A program made the position numbers and the translations under genes. The notes beneath the pieces are model-generated. The model was given only the letters and a program-made list of their open reading frames with translations. It was not told the DNA's origin and searched no databases. This document shows positions 22,394 through 34,495 of a DNA stretch of 64,000 nucleotides, piece after piece. Each line of letters opens with the position of its first letter. Positions within the stretch are counted from its first letter, which is position 1. Source of the stretch: Atriophallophorus winterbourni (Eukaryota > Platyhelminthes > Trematoda > Plagiorchiida > Microphallidae); the NCBI GenBank assembly GCA_013407085.1, contig JACCGJ010008407.1, positions 1-64,000 of the forward strand, in the 5' to 3' direction.

Positions 22394-25300
22394 GTAATTC
22401 AAGGTTTTTAATGGTCTAAAAAGCAACAAGCTTAACAACAACCATAGGATGGTAAAAATTGAAATTTAAGTGTATAAACAATATAAGAACATAGATTAAA
22501 CCGTATATAAGTGTTCTGGAAACGAATAATGCAATAAAATTCGTCTTATTTCATTTTAAAGTCATGCAAGTTAGTGGCGTGAGCAACGGTTGAAGGTAAA
22601 CTGTTCCAAGTAAAACAGACACGGGCAGAGTAAAAATACCTTCTACAGTTCAGGCGGGAATGGGGTACGACCAGCACATATTCATGGGTCCGATAATTCC
22701 TCGTATCCCTTCGCGTGAATAAATCCTGTAAGGGATGGTTCGGGGTATGAAAAGTTTTGTAAAGTAAGATATGGTCTCCTCTGATTCGTCGATAGGGAAA
22801 ATCGAACAGATTCAGTTGAGCTATCCTTTCTTTATATGGTTTGTTTCGGATGCTGAGAACTAGTTCCGTTGAGCGGTGATAGATTCGCTGCATAAGTTCC
22901 ACATCCCTCTTGAGCCACGGAGACCATGACTGCACACCGTATTCCATGACTGGTCTCAAGTATGTATTCATGATCCTTGGGAATATATTGGGCGAAAATT
23001 TCCCAAATACACGTTTGAGTAGATTAAGAACGCGTGTTGCTTTTTTAAAGGCACTGTTAGTTTGAAGTGATGTTTTCAAACTGGAGCATATCCAGACACC
23101 CAAATCTTTTTCTTCACTGCAATTTTCAAGGACATGCGAACCTCTGTGATATGTGAACTCTACTCGATTCCCCACATTCATGATCCTGCATTTGTTTGAA
23201 GTTAAACGGCAGTTTGTTCTTCAACGACCAGTTGTGAAGCGTATCAAGATCCTTTTGTAATAGCAGACAGTCTTCTGGACTACGAATGCTGCGCCAAATC
23301 TTTATGTCGTCCGCAAATAACAAAATGTTACATCGAACAATTTCCGGTATTTCATTGACATAAACCAGAAAGAGGATCGGACCAAGGACTGAGCCTTGGG
23401 GAACTCCGCTAGTTGCTGCAATTGGTTTGGATAATGCACCATCAACACGTACCTTGTTAGTGCGATTTGTTAGGTAGTCATTTAGCCAATTCAGCAACTT
23501 TCTAGTGATACCAAGCCTTTCAAGCTTCTGCAGTAGTAGTGAATGTTCAACACGATTGAATGCTTTTGAAATATCTAAGTAGCACGCGTGTATTGCTTGT
23601 CCTTTATCTACCGATTTTGTCCAATCATCTAGCGTTACCAGTAAATTAGACAAACAGGAACAATTTGTCTGAATCCATACTGGTTCCTCGAAAGCAACTG
23701 ATTATTCTCGAAATGTTTCATTAGATCGTCAACAATGAGTCGCTCAAGTAATTTTGAAATCACTGGTAACAGAGTAACGGGTCGGTAATTGGAAACACCG
23801 GGGCGATTTCCACCTTTGTATATTGGAGAAATTATTCCTCGTTTCCAATCTGTAGGAATCACTCCGCTTGCCAGTGTTTGCTCGAACAAATAAGTGAGTG
23901 GTTTGTATAGCAAACTCGCAAATTGCTTCAATATTTTCGTGGTTATTCCGTCGGCCCCAGGAGACTTTCCGGTTTTAAGATTAAATAAACCTTGGAGGAC
24001 GCGTTTCTCAGTGACACTTATTTCACTTAAGGCAACCGTGTTTGAAATTGTTGGATTTGGGCTGTTTATGGCATGTTCTATCGGGTTGAATACCGATGAA
24101 TAAAACGTGGCTAAAGCATCAGCAGTTTCTGCTGCAGTTGTTGTTGGTCCAGCTGATGTGTTCACGGACGCTACTCCAGGTTTCACCTTAGCTTGATCGT
24201 TAACCATACGATATAGTATTTTGGGGTTTCGCTCCATCATGCTTGATATCACTTCTTGGAAGCACAACTTGTCTTGGATGACAAATTTGTTTACTTTGTT
24301 CCGCAGTAAACGGAATGTTTCCCAGGTCTCGGATGATGGGTTTTGCCGATGGTGTCGCCAAGCAATGTTTCGTACCGTTAACCACTTACGAGTTCGGCTT
24401 CTTAATTTAAATTCAAAGTTTTTTCTTGAGTTCCTGAGGACAAATTCGGAGCTCACTTCGATTGAACTTTTGAGATTAGATATTAGCCATATCCAAAAGT
24501 CATGTACGTTGCTGGTTTCCGGTTGGCAGTTAAACGTGTTTTTCAGAGCATCACTCAACGCCATAGTGTTGATCCGCCTAACTCTTTTACGGGCATCATT
24601 TGTTCTTACAGCTTCAAACAGATAGTCAAACTGGATGACGACGTGATCACTTAGTCCCAGTGGACTTTCGTAAGCAACGTTATCAATGTCATGTTCATTG
24701 CTTGTCAGAACGAGATCTAAGAGTGAGGGTAAATCGTTTCCGCGGTATCGGGTATTACATGTTATGTGGTTATAAAGAGGAATATCGTCAAACAACTCAC
24801 TGAATGCGCGCTCGAGGGAGTGTTCTGGGTAAATGGTACTGCTCTGCAGATTCGGTAAATTGAAGTCACCCATAATAAAAAATCCACAAGTGTATCTGGA
24901 AGTAACCATGCGAATTTTATCCAGTAGGGCCAGATTGTAAGTTTCCTGTGCAGACGGTGGGCGATATACTACTCCCAAAACACAGTTTTCGCCGTTAGCT
25001 AGTCGGATTGAGCACTAGAGTGTATCCAGTACCACGATGTCTGAATCCGTAATCTCACGGCACAGAAGGTTCAGGCTATAATACAAAGCTACTCCTCCTC
25101 CTCTGGTTTTACGGTCATGACGAATAAGTGACACTCCTGGTAATTCTAGTTCACTATTTGTTTACTGAGTCTGCAGCCACGTTTCCGTTACGGCGATGAT
25201 GTCTGGTGAACATCTCAGAAAAACTGCACGCAGTTCACCGATTTTGTTCCCGATACATTGTGCGTTGGTGTAGATGCATTTCATAGTTGTTTTTCTCAAC

Positions 25301-25500
25301 AAGGATGGGGTGTGGGGGGAAAGGCTAACGGAGTGCAGAATATATGTTAGGCCGACTTCTCCAGAGTCGGCAACTGAAGGTGTTTTGCTTGCAGAGATGC
25401 TTGATCGTTTTGGGGTAGTACTGTTGGAATACAGTGATCTATCGTATCGGCTGAAGTTGTTTCTGACACGTCAACATTGAATGGCAATCGCATCTTTGCC
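22393..25500 (-). mobile_element. CR1 family A, near-full-length ORF2 (endonuclease + RT)
   Basis: Read from 25500 down: ORF1-side residues, then CIYTNAQC, AVTETWLQ and GVVYRPPSAQETYNLALLDK. A 447-codon frame (24978-23635) covers MGDFNLPN, LSDHVVIQFDY, SPGADGITTKILKQF, PTDWKRGIISPIYKGG and NYRPVTLLPVISKLLERL. After one frameshift come YLDISKAFNRV, SGVPQGSVLGPILFLVY and the intact catalytic LLFADDIKIW (FADD at 23317-23306). After another come EEKDLGVWICSSLK, IYHRSTELVL and SRLNCRRYFYSARVCFTWNS. The lesions are two frameshifts and two stops in the N-terminal endonuclease (near 25014 and 25160). The tail near 22393 has the TTGAATTAC-type repeat. It is the best-preserved CR1 in the window. Confidence 0.92.
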
Positions 25501-26605
25501 TCAACTTCATAGATTTTGGGAACGCCTTCGACAGTGTGGACCGCGAATTCATATGGAAGCTTTTGCCACACTATGGGGTACCAACACTGTACACGGACCT
25601 CATAAAGCTGCTGTATGAAGGTGCCTCCTGTCAGGTAATTCACAACGGAAGACTCGCCAATCCATTTGCAGTTGAGACTGGCGTTTGTCAGGAATGCCTG
25701 TTGTCCCTAATGATTTTTCTGTTGGTACTAGACTGGATAATGAAACAGACAGTAAAAGTGGCGAGGAATGGTATCGATTGGAAGGAATTCGAGCATTTGG
25801 AGGATCTGGAATACGCTGATGATGTCTGCTTGATATCACGTGACTCCCGACGTCTTTAGAGAAAGACCGATAGACTAGCACACTTTGCTTCAGATGCAGG
25901 ACTACGCGTGAATACCGAGAAAACAGAAGTGCTCCTGCGTGTGCTAACTGATGAGCACCCATCAATCACCATCAAAGGTGAAGCAGTCAAAGACGTCACG
26001 CAATTCGTCTACCTCGGCAGCATTGTTTCAATAAGTGGTGGTACGGACGAAGAAATAGTCGCCAGAATCGGCAAAGCAAGATACGCGTTCATAGCTTTGA
26101 AACCCATTTGGAAGTCGAAGGTTCTATCAAAACGCACGAAACTCCGTATATTCAGAAGCAACGACAAATCCGTGCTACTCTATGGATCGGAAACCTGACG
26201 AGTGACAGCAAAGTCTTCTGGCCGCTTGCAATCATTCCACAATAATTGCCTTCGTCGAATTATTGGGGTAAAATGGCCAGAAAAGATAAGGAATCAAGAC
26301 CTGTGGCAGATTGCTGCTGAGGACCCGATCGCTCAGCAGATCAGTAGAAGAAAGTGGAGATGGGTTCGGCTCACCTTGCGGAAACCTTATGATGACATCA
26401 CGCGTCATGCTCTGGTATGGAACCCAATCGGAAAGAGACGGGTCGGACGCCCAAGGCTATCTTAGAAGCGCTCGTGTGAAGAGGAAATCCGCAAGTGTGG
26501 ACTTAACTGGAACGACATCAAACTAGCTGCTATGGACAGACCAAACTGGATACAAGTTGCCGATGCCCTATGTTCCTCCAGGAACTCAAGGGATTAGGTC
26601 AAGTA
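25500..26605 (+). mobile_element. RTE-clade LINE (family C), 5'-truncated RT
   Basis: It starts inside the RT at IDFGNAFDSVDREFIWKLLP and continues HYGVPTLYTDLIKLLYEGAS, GRLANPFAVETGVCQ and the intact catalytic LEYADDVCLISRD (YADD at 25812-25823). Next come FVYLGSIVSISGGTDEEI, RIGKARYAF and VLLYGSET, then HNNCLRRIIGVKWPEKIRNQ and the terminal NWNDIKLAAMDRPNW and ADALCSSRN. Stops at 25857 and 26197 and a frameshift near 26465 break it. The order and wording are those of RTE elements such as schistosome SR2. It abuts the 5' end of the preceding CR1. Confidence 0.88.
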
Positions 26606-26659
26606 AGTCAGTCTTCTATTTTCGATAATCTATTTTCTATTGTATTAGTCTCGTTTCTA

Positions 26660-26994
26660 GCAGAGAATTATGTACTCTTGCGATTACCATTCACTATTGA
26701 ATTTCTACAGTCACTACAGTAATAGCAAACGGATGGGAGGTTTTTATCATTCACGATCCTTACACACTCATCATTCAAAGTCTCAGCGCAGGCCACGTGC
26801 ACATGTATATCACAAAAAATACATTTAACCAAAGCACTATCATTGCTTACCCGGTACATACACTTTGCGCAGAGGTCAAGGTGATTTGATGTCGCTGTCG
26901 GGGGAACAACCGTCGTATGCACACCATACCCAGAGGAATCTCTGAGGTTCGCGCAAATACTGAAGCTGTCTGATGGGGTACAAATCCGACGCAA
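26660..26994 (-). pseudogene. CR1 ORF1 fragment with PHD-like zinc finger
   Basis: The - strand reads LDLCAKCMYRVSNDSALVKC, then IFCDIHVHVACAETLNDECV and LPSVCYYCSDC. The spacing Cx2C..Cx2C..H..C..Cx2C is that of PHD-like fingers found in ORF1 of many CR1 LINEs. No ORF2 follows directly, so it is a stranded ORF1 piece or the 5' end of an element whose rest is lost. A host zinc-finger exon is a less likely alternative. Confidence 0.55.
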
Positions 26995-26999
26995 TATTG

Positions 27000-27524
27000 T
27001 TTTAAAGTGACTTTATTTCACCCAGTATAGTTGACGATCCTTACAAATAGATAGTGTGACGACTCCTCTGCGAAAGTGGTATAGTATGTTTAGGTTCAGA
27101 ACTGATTCCTTTTCTGAAAGATCCGGTCTGGTAGGTAGAGAGAAGCGGTGTCTAGGTTCTCTAACGCGGCCTGAGTTGCGCCATTTAATGTTGAGCACTG
27201 TTGCTTAACTGAGCGCTCAGTCCCAAACAACATCTACCCGGTAGTCGAATAAAGAGTGCATTGAATTGGCTTAACTACACAAATCAAGCATTGTCCACAC
27301 ATTCCCACAATATGAAAATCCGTACGTACATTTACAGCCCTAGCTTGATTAATTTTCAATATAGCCGCTTGAAGAGCAATGGGCGTTCCGATAACGCCGT
27401 AGCACAGATCCGAGAGTTGGTTTGGGACAGCTCAATGACGTTTCCCGGGACTAGTATACAAGTGATGTTCGAAAAATTATTTGGTTTTTGTTCAAATAAC
27501 CCAATTTGAACCTAAACGGAAGAA
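27000..27524. other. intergenic, possible LTR-like remnant
   Basis: AATAAA occurs on the + strand near 27249 and on the - strand near 27017. TGTTGTTTGGGACTGAGCG on the - strand could start an LTR followed by ATGGCGCAACTC, but no paired copy is present. No gene recognised. Confidence 0.25.
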
Positions 27525-27860
27525 AGGAGTAGATAGCTAGAAGGCCTTGTGCGACCACTATTCGCCTATGGGAAATCACTCCGGATGTTCTCCTCCGTAT
27601 TTCTCCCGAAGCATTTCTCACAATCGGGTAACCCACCAGGCAACGCAGGCTTTCAATTACGGTTTCCCTTCCACTAGATAGATGGCCACTAACGAACAAG
27701 CTCCATCTAACCACAGCAAATATTTTTTAAGGCCCCAGTCTGCCGCGTTCGCCGCTTATGGTGTCAGTTAAAGACTTGTGGAATCCACTAGTAAGGAGCT
27801 GGACTTCATTGTCAGCGCTGTTTCAGACGGAGACCAGATATGAGCATTTTAACATATCAG
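27525..27860 (-). repeat. interspersed repeat 'F', copy 2
   Basis: The reverse strand matches 8590-8720 in sequence and protein frame (RWSLFVSGHLSSGRETVIES, then LRCLVGYPIVRNASG). It is flanked by unrelated DNA on both sides, showing that F also occurs without a LINE B body. Confidence 0.55.
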
Positions 27861-28649
27861 GGGCTTATTCCATCCCCGTTTGTGAAAAACACAAGACCTT
27901 ATAACCAAAAGACGATTAGGAAATCAGTTTATTTTCGATCATTTCAGTCCAAATAAATAAAAGCTATAATTCGGTGCATCACCTAGGCACCTCATTCGAT
28001 TCACGATTTCCCAATTATAATAGCTACAAATCAGTTGTTCATCAATAAAAAACATTAACAAGCATTTTTAACGCGAACGTACATTGACTACGTTGGAGAT
28101 CACGTGATCCATTTATTGTGGTTCACCGAGCGTAACGAGTCAAGTGGATTTTCACAAATCAATGCAAGTTGACCAATGCACTTATCGATTAACTTGATAA
28201 ATGCTGGAGCCCAGAAAACATTTCAAGCAGACAAGTGCATGAAAGTATTGCGAAAAGTTTGGTTAAATCTTTTAATCAGACAAAGATAAATCTGCAAATA
28301 AACGTAATCTGATCATGAGAAAAGATCAAACAGGATGGGCGAAGTTTTGAATTAAACAAGTACGTGATGAGTTGGAAGAAGGCAGAAACAAAAATCTTAC
28401 AGCAGGTTGATTGTTCGTCAATAGTGGTGATAGCGATTTTCTCTCCATTGATTTCTCAACGCCACACTCAGTCCCACCTATGCTATGGTTATTATCTGCC
28501 AGTAACTGAAACGGTGCAATGAATCAACTTTCAGTTCCATTCGGTGAAGTTACAACCTGCTCGAAAGAAACGCTTGACTTGGAACCCTTAAATGCGTAGA
28601 AGTCGTATTTACTATTTTTTGAATGATGATGAAATCACACGTTTAGATT

Positions 28650-28775
28650 CGCATAGTTGTAAACCGCACGTTGGCTAAAATATTGTCAGATTGCCCAATC
28701 CTAGACAGATATAAGAAAGCGGAGATGAAAATGAGACTCCAGCATGTTTCTGCATGCAGATCAGCACCCTTAACA
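28650..28775 (+). repeat. short interspersed repeat 'G', copy 1
   Basis: CGCACGTTGGCTAAAATATT, GCCCAATCCTAGACAGATAT and GAGACTCCAGCATGTTTCTG match 33565-33690 in order and spacing. No ORF or pol III box is evident. The flanks 27861-28649 and 28776-29725 hold nothing recognised. Confidence 0.65.
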
Positions 28776-29729
28776 AATCATTCTAGTGTGGTGTCAAATA
28801 TGCGGTACTAAAGTATTGCTCAATCACATCCCATGCAGCAGAAGCGATACTTGATGCATCAATCTTACGGATCTGACCTGAAGTTCAGAAAACGTATCAC
28901 AGACCATTTCCGGTTGTAGTCTATATATGCGAGGTATGTGAGCAACACTATACTCTGGTAAACCGAGTACTGTCTTATCGAAAATTTTATGTGTACCTGA
29001 GACTAAACTCGTGTAACCTATTAAATGCTAGCGCTATCAGTACACTTTAACCTTGATAATCATTTGAGAAACTGATTTATTAGGTCTAAGTTGGCTAACG
29101 GGTATCACCTACATTAAATATACTGGTCAGCGTCAACACTCTTTCCCAACATTTCAATTATGGTCTCCTGTTCCCAATACCAAAAATAAGTCAAGAAGGG
29201 AATAATTGAAATCCAACGTGCTATATAGATTCAGCTTCCTTTAGACAGTGTATGAGGGATTATATCATCTGACCTTGTCCGTAAGGCTTTCTAGACTCAT
29301 TTAGCGTCAAGGGAGCTTTCAGTCGTTCTGGAGCATGTACTACTTATAATATGCGAGTGGGAAAATAATGAAAAATTTTCCATAATGGAATGCCTACAAT
29401 TTTGGATTGAAGTCGGAATCTACAAATGACGATCGCAAAGCAGGACGGAACAACACGACCGCTTTTTGGTTGTTACCACGAATCAGGTATGCGTATCCGG
29501 ACCTGCAAATCGAACGTCGTTCTGAATTGGTGCTAAGCTCGACATTTTTAAAAGTCGAGAATAAAACTCTCATTCGTAACTGGAAATTTGACTTTATGTG
29601 AGGACTAAGCTAATTGTCATACTCATCCTATAAATTCAATAAGTATACGCAATTGGGAAGAGGAAACTGGTTAAAGTTTACGTGTTCAAGCGCACACACG
29701 TATGTAGGCGTACATTTGGTTGGTAGAAA

Positions 29730-30320
29730 TTTTTGAAAAGCAACTTTGATAGACACACTTTGATTGCTATTCATCCAAGGAGTGGTTGGCTAATGCTGCT
29801 CGGGAAAGCCGTATCCGACAGCAGCACCGATAACATCCTGCTGAGCAAAGCTGCGGCCCACTTGCGATTGCTAATGCCGCGGAGTCGGCATGTGGTACTT
29901 TTACTTCTAGCAGAACGTTCCACTGGATGTCCCAGGCTACGCTTCTCTTACTAGATGATAGGTTATGGATTCCTTCTGGTTGACAATATAATGCAGAACG
30001 AAGACGGATCACAAACGGTCTCAAGCTTAGCATTCGATCGGATAAAGAACTGTGGTGGCTAGGAAATGTTCAGGAAATGGAGTAGCCAGCAATTCGGGTA
30101 ACGTGCGAAAATTGTTTTAGCTAATTCGATCTAAATCATCTAATCATCCGATATCCTCAAATTCACAGATCACTTTTGCTACCACGGACATCTGCTCTAT
30201 GGGATCCCTGATTGTCAGAACACTCAGACAGATAGGCCAGCAAGCAGAATTGGCTCTAATCTTAGATAGGTTAACTGCTGATGTTTGCTGACTATCAAAA
30301 ATGCACTTATATGATCCATC
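29730..30320 (+). mobile_element. LINE family E, linker region upstream of RT
   Basis: The reading is broken: ANAAESACGTF, then TNGLKLSIRSDKELWWLGNV, QEMEEASNSGNVRKLF and LIRSK, then ATTDICSMGSLIVRTL. This wording (RSDREAWW..KAxExExAxxSGNxRKLFxLIR) is common in the segment between endonuclease and RT of non-LTR elements in trematodes. Many stops are present. It is probably the upstream piece of the RT fragment at 32925. Confidence 0.55.
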
Positions 30321-30629
30321 TATTATTGCAGAATTAACTGCCCCAAACTTTCGATTTGCTACTTTTTTGCGCTGCTCTGGCGATTATGTAGCTGGCATTT
30401 CAGTATAGGCGGTGTTAGTCTAGTGATGGATTTGTGTACCGAATCCTGTCTGATTGTATTTCTTGCAATAGTAGGATGTGCGCAGTTAGACTAGCCATTA
30501 ATATTAGACCCAATTCATAAATTTGAAATCAGAGATGCTTGTAACGACTGACACCCTGAATAACAGCAATAACGACAACGAGAATAACGCCCCTACCACG
30601 ATCTATAAGCTTTATGCGACGCACCTTGC

Positions 30630-32905
30630 AACACTATGTAAAAATAAATTCATAGTAATCCAGAGAAGCATGCTGCCTCTGATTTTGCAGCATCCTCTAT
30701 CATTATTGCTGCTGCTCCGGCTTGTCTCTCAAAAGCAAACACTAAATTCATTGTAAACGGTGTGAAGTAGGATGCATTGATCGACAATGGAAGTTCAGAA
30801 AGTTTCGTTTGCGAATCAATTGTGCAGAGGCTTAAAGTTTCCACACACCAATCAAACAGCGAAATCGTTTTATCTTCTACACAATTACGAAGTCATACCA
30901 AGGGACACCGTGTTGTTTCTTTACCACATAACGGAACTATGTGTAACGATGTTAAACTCTCCGAACCCCCCCCCCCACTTGTGCACGGGTATCCTTCTAG
31001 GTGTCAATTCCTTAGAACATCATGAAAGCGTTCAACTTTCTTTTAGGGCGATCGCCCTACCTTCTCTGTTTGGATCACGACAGCTAGTCTGCTTACGCCT
31101 ACGTTGTTCGCGCATTTATAGCCTGTACGCTGACCAATATGAATAAATCCACGGAGGAATAGTCATGCTGATGAATTATTTACTTATCTGAAGTAAATAG
31201 ATTAGTTACTGACGGTATAATTCAAACGTCAATGTCTCCATAGTGCGCGTAATCACAAAGAAACGTCAAAAGAAGCGCGTGGTGATTGATTACAGCAAAA
31301 CCATTATTCGGTTAACCGAACTTGACGTTTAGCCTTTGTCTCGAATAGGCGACATTATCGAAGATATCCCGCTATGACGCAATGTACAGTTTACTTGATA
31401 TAGAAAGTACTCATCATTAAATCCTTATCAGATAAGACTAGAAAAAATTCAATGCGTTCGAGACTTGTAATAATCTGTATAAATTTTGTGGAATACCATT
31501 CGGTGAATAATGGTGTAACTTCCTTCCAGCGCATTATCGATGATTTAATTAACAAAGAAAATCTCGGTAGAACATTCGTTTTACTTGGCAATATCTCGGT
31601 CTGCGGAAAAGATGTCGACGAGCAGAATCGCAACTTGGATAATTTCTTACACATTGCCAATCAACCGTAAGAAGTGCATTTTCGTCCAAAAAGAAATGTT
31701 TATTTGGATATAACGTTTAGTTCGGAAAGATAAAACCAGACAAAGTGCCAAGCAATATGAAGCGGGAAAAGCAGATAAGCAAGTGTGTGAAAAAGGGAAA
31801 GCAGGAAAAGCATGGAAAGCGGAATATGCAAAAGCAAATGAGCAAAAAGCAGTTTGTTTTTTAGTTTCACTGCATGCAATTTTTTTGATTTTTTTAGTTT
31901 TGAAGCCATATCTCGTAAGGTTTCCGGTCAACATTTAGGTGAAGCTTTTGGACCCCACTCAGGCAAACGAATACGCCCAACTGAGCCTAGCTCTACGTTG
32001 AGTATCTTCATTTCAACGCGCCACGTCATGGACTGGCAACCCGATCGTTTTACCCAGGCTCCGCGAATAATGCGCGGTACGGTAAACTGTGAGGAGGCAT
32101 TCTTAATAAATGCCCCAACCATCGCAAACGAGCAAGCATCAGCATTTCTTTCAGTCCGTGTAACCTAGTCTTAACACCCGCTTGCAGACATCTATATTTG
32201 TAACGCGATGCCGCCACCGAATGCGAGCAATCCTACGCACGCAACGGATGTCAAAAATCACAGCAACGGGTAGTTGGTGTGCTTGCATACTAATCTGTGG
32301 TTTTCCAAATTTTCTGATAAAATTCACCACCTAATTTACAACACGAACTTTCCGTTGTCTAAAGAAATATCGAATAGATATGAAGCTCTCAAGGCAGAAT
32401 TTATGGAATCTGCAGTAATGACAGTAGACTGAAACGTCTGTGGTGGTTGAAACCGATGCATCCAATATAGTTATTTCTGCGACACTGAAACAAAATTGTC
32501 CACCAGTAGCATTCTTCGCTCGAACGCTAAGTTCTAGTGATCGAAGACATTCCGCTGTAGAAAAGGCGGCGTATTCCATGATAGATACAATTATAAAATG
32601 GCAGTATTATCGACTAGGAACCCATTTTGAATTGATAACTGATCAGCTGTCCGTGGCATTTATGCGATTGAAAGCTCAGAGGGAAAATGACAAACGACAG
32701 AGCTCAACGCTAGCGTATTGAGCTGTCTCAATTCTTGTACGACGTATTATATTGACCCAGAACTCAGAATCAAGCTGTAGATGCATTCTCGAGAGCCTAC
32801 TGTTCCTCAAGTCATTCGATAAATGATTTGAAAACCCTACAAGGGAACTTGTGCCATCCAGGTAAATTATATCAGCATACAGCATGCACCTTATGCTCGT
32901 ACATC
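30630..32905 (+). mobile_element. Gypsy-type LTR retrotransposon relic (PR, RT, RNase H, integrase N-terminus)
   Basis: Protease: ASSIIIAAAPACLSKANTKF, then ALIDNGSSESFV near 30775 (D-N-G where D-T/S-G is expected). RT: PLSRIGDIIEDI near 31340, NNLYKFCGIPFGVNNGVTSF and QRIIDDLINKENLGRTFVLL, where the catalytic YxDD is replaced by LLGN (VLLGNISVCGKD, about 31577). RNase H at 32440-32700: VVETDASNIVISATLKQN, VAFFARTLSSSDRRHSAVEK and HFELITDQLSVAFM. Integrase zinc region begins with LQGNLCHPG near 32850. About 700 bp between RT and RNase H is unrelated or unrecognisable, including an A/G-rich AAAGC repeat tract at 31740-31850. LTRs were not found. The element is dead. Confidence 0.85.
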
Positions 32906-32924
32906 TGAATGCATTAAGGTTTAC

Positions 32925-33235
32925 AACGACCTTTCGCTCAAATTCCTCACCACAATTGTCGTCCGTCAAGCATGTCCGATTTCTCCTTTCCTTCTCAATT
33001 TTGTAGTTGATACCGTCCTAGAATTACGCAGCGAAGGAACCCAACTTTCGGAGATCAAATGACGTCAGGTGGCAAGCTTATAGATTTAGATTATTCTGAT
33101 GACGCGGTTCTGCTCCTCGACTCGTTCATAGATACACAGTACTCGCATTTGAAATGCATTTTACACCTTGCAAGTGCAGTCTTCGGTGAAGGACTTCAAC
33201 TTATCAAACAGAACTTTATAGTTTGATAACCGAAC
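32925..33235 (+). mobile_element. LINE family E, RT palm fragment
   Basis: VRQACPISPFLLNFVVDTVL matches the RQGCPISPFLFNF box, and after frameshifts LIDLDYSDDAVLLLDSF replaces the usual YADD with YSDD. GLQLIKQNF follows. It lies just past the Gypsy relic, in the same orientation as the E linker at 29730. Confidence 0.7.
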
Positions 33236-33534
33236 CCTTGAATCGTTTTTTTGTATGTCGGTTGTTGTGTTGATGATGATGATGATGTGACGAGGTCTCT
33301 GCACGTATTTCTAAAGTGACAGTACTATTCCTCGGCCTAAGTCACCTCAAGCGTCAGAAAGGATTGTTTGTGATACTCGAAGCCCGAGTTTACCGAGCAT
33401 CAGTTCGGACTATTAGTGTATAGGTGCGAAGTTTTGACTATACGCAAAGACCACATTAGGCTTCTTCGGGCATTTTGCAACCGATATCTTCACAGTATTT
33501 GGGGAGTTAGCTGTTACACATGCGTGCATGTATG

Positions 33535-33690
33535 AAAGTCTGATCCAGGCAAAGTGCCGCACAGTCAGAGACTGCACGTCGGCTAAGATACTGTCAGGTT
33601 GCCCAGGCCTAGACAGATATGATGAAGAAAAAAGAAAAGGAAATGGTAGTGAGACTCCAACCTGTTTCAGCATGCAGCTCACTACCTCTG
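33535..33690 (+). repeat. short interspersed repeat 'G', copy 2
   Basis: Best copy of the G repeat: GCAAAGTGCCGCACAGTCAG, then GACTGCACGTCGGC, GCCCAGGCCTAGACAGATAT and an A-rich run. A (GAT)n microsatellite precedes it at about 33273-33290. Confidence 0.65.
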
Positions 33691-34419
33691 GCCAATTAAT
33701 TAAGCACGGTTAGCCGCACAGCACAAACAAATGTATACACGCATGAGCAACGATGCTCTCTTAAATAAACTATTCGGTATAAATTCTAATAAATTGATTT
33801 GCCACCAGCAGTCACCGCATACGAAAACACGCGGGAGTTCCGCAGCCATTGCTATTTTACATCCACATATCGGTCTATGCCCAGTCAACTTGGCGGTATC
33901 CTATCCCATGTGATTTGATACATGATACATAATGTTGATATAGAGAAGCAGATCAACCTGCATAGGTAACGGTGGGTGGTTCCCGTTTAAATGAGGTCGT
34001 ACCACATCCCGATTGGCGTAAATCTCGAATTGGCCAAACCCTGATATGGCATAGATTTGTTGGCCTCCTTCGACCGACTAGAGACCCTTATTATTAACCT
34101 TTCGAAAGTCGGCGCAGTACGTCTTCCAGGTTGGGGTCTACGCAATGAGATATCGCAGTGGTTGTTTACGCTTCATGTTATATCCCGAAATCATGTTGTG
34201 ACGTTTTTGCACTAAGCATCGTGAAGTTTTCTTAGCATTGTATAATGTCAAATTGAGTGAAGGGGAAAGCTTGTTACGATTCTCGGCAGTGAAGTCCGCA
34301 AAAATCTGTTGTACTGATGTCGCTCTACTAGTTCACAAAACTTGATTGAATGCATGTTCCATTCGATGTATCCTCCATTATCTCGTCCTAGTTTGTTTGT
34401 GCTTGCTCAAGCACAAGCC

Positions 34420-34495
34420 TGATCCATGAAAAGTGCCGCAGTCAGAGACTGCATGTGGGCGAAGATACCCTCATGTTGACCAGGCCTAAAACAAC
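34420..34495 (+). repeat. short interspersed repeat 'G', copy 3 (partial)
   Basis: CCTGATCCATGAAAAGTGCC, GCAGTCAGAGACTGCATGTG and GACCAGGCCTA match the first half of the copy at 33535. The stretches 33700-34419 and 34496-35107 hold nothing else recognised. Confidence 0.6.
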
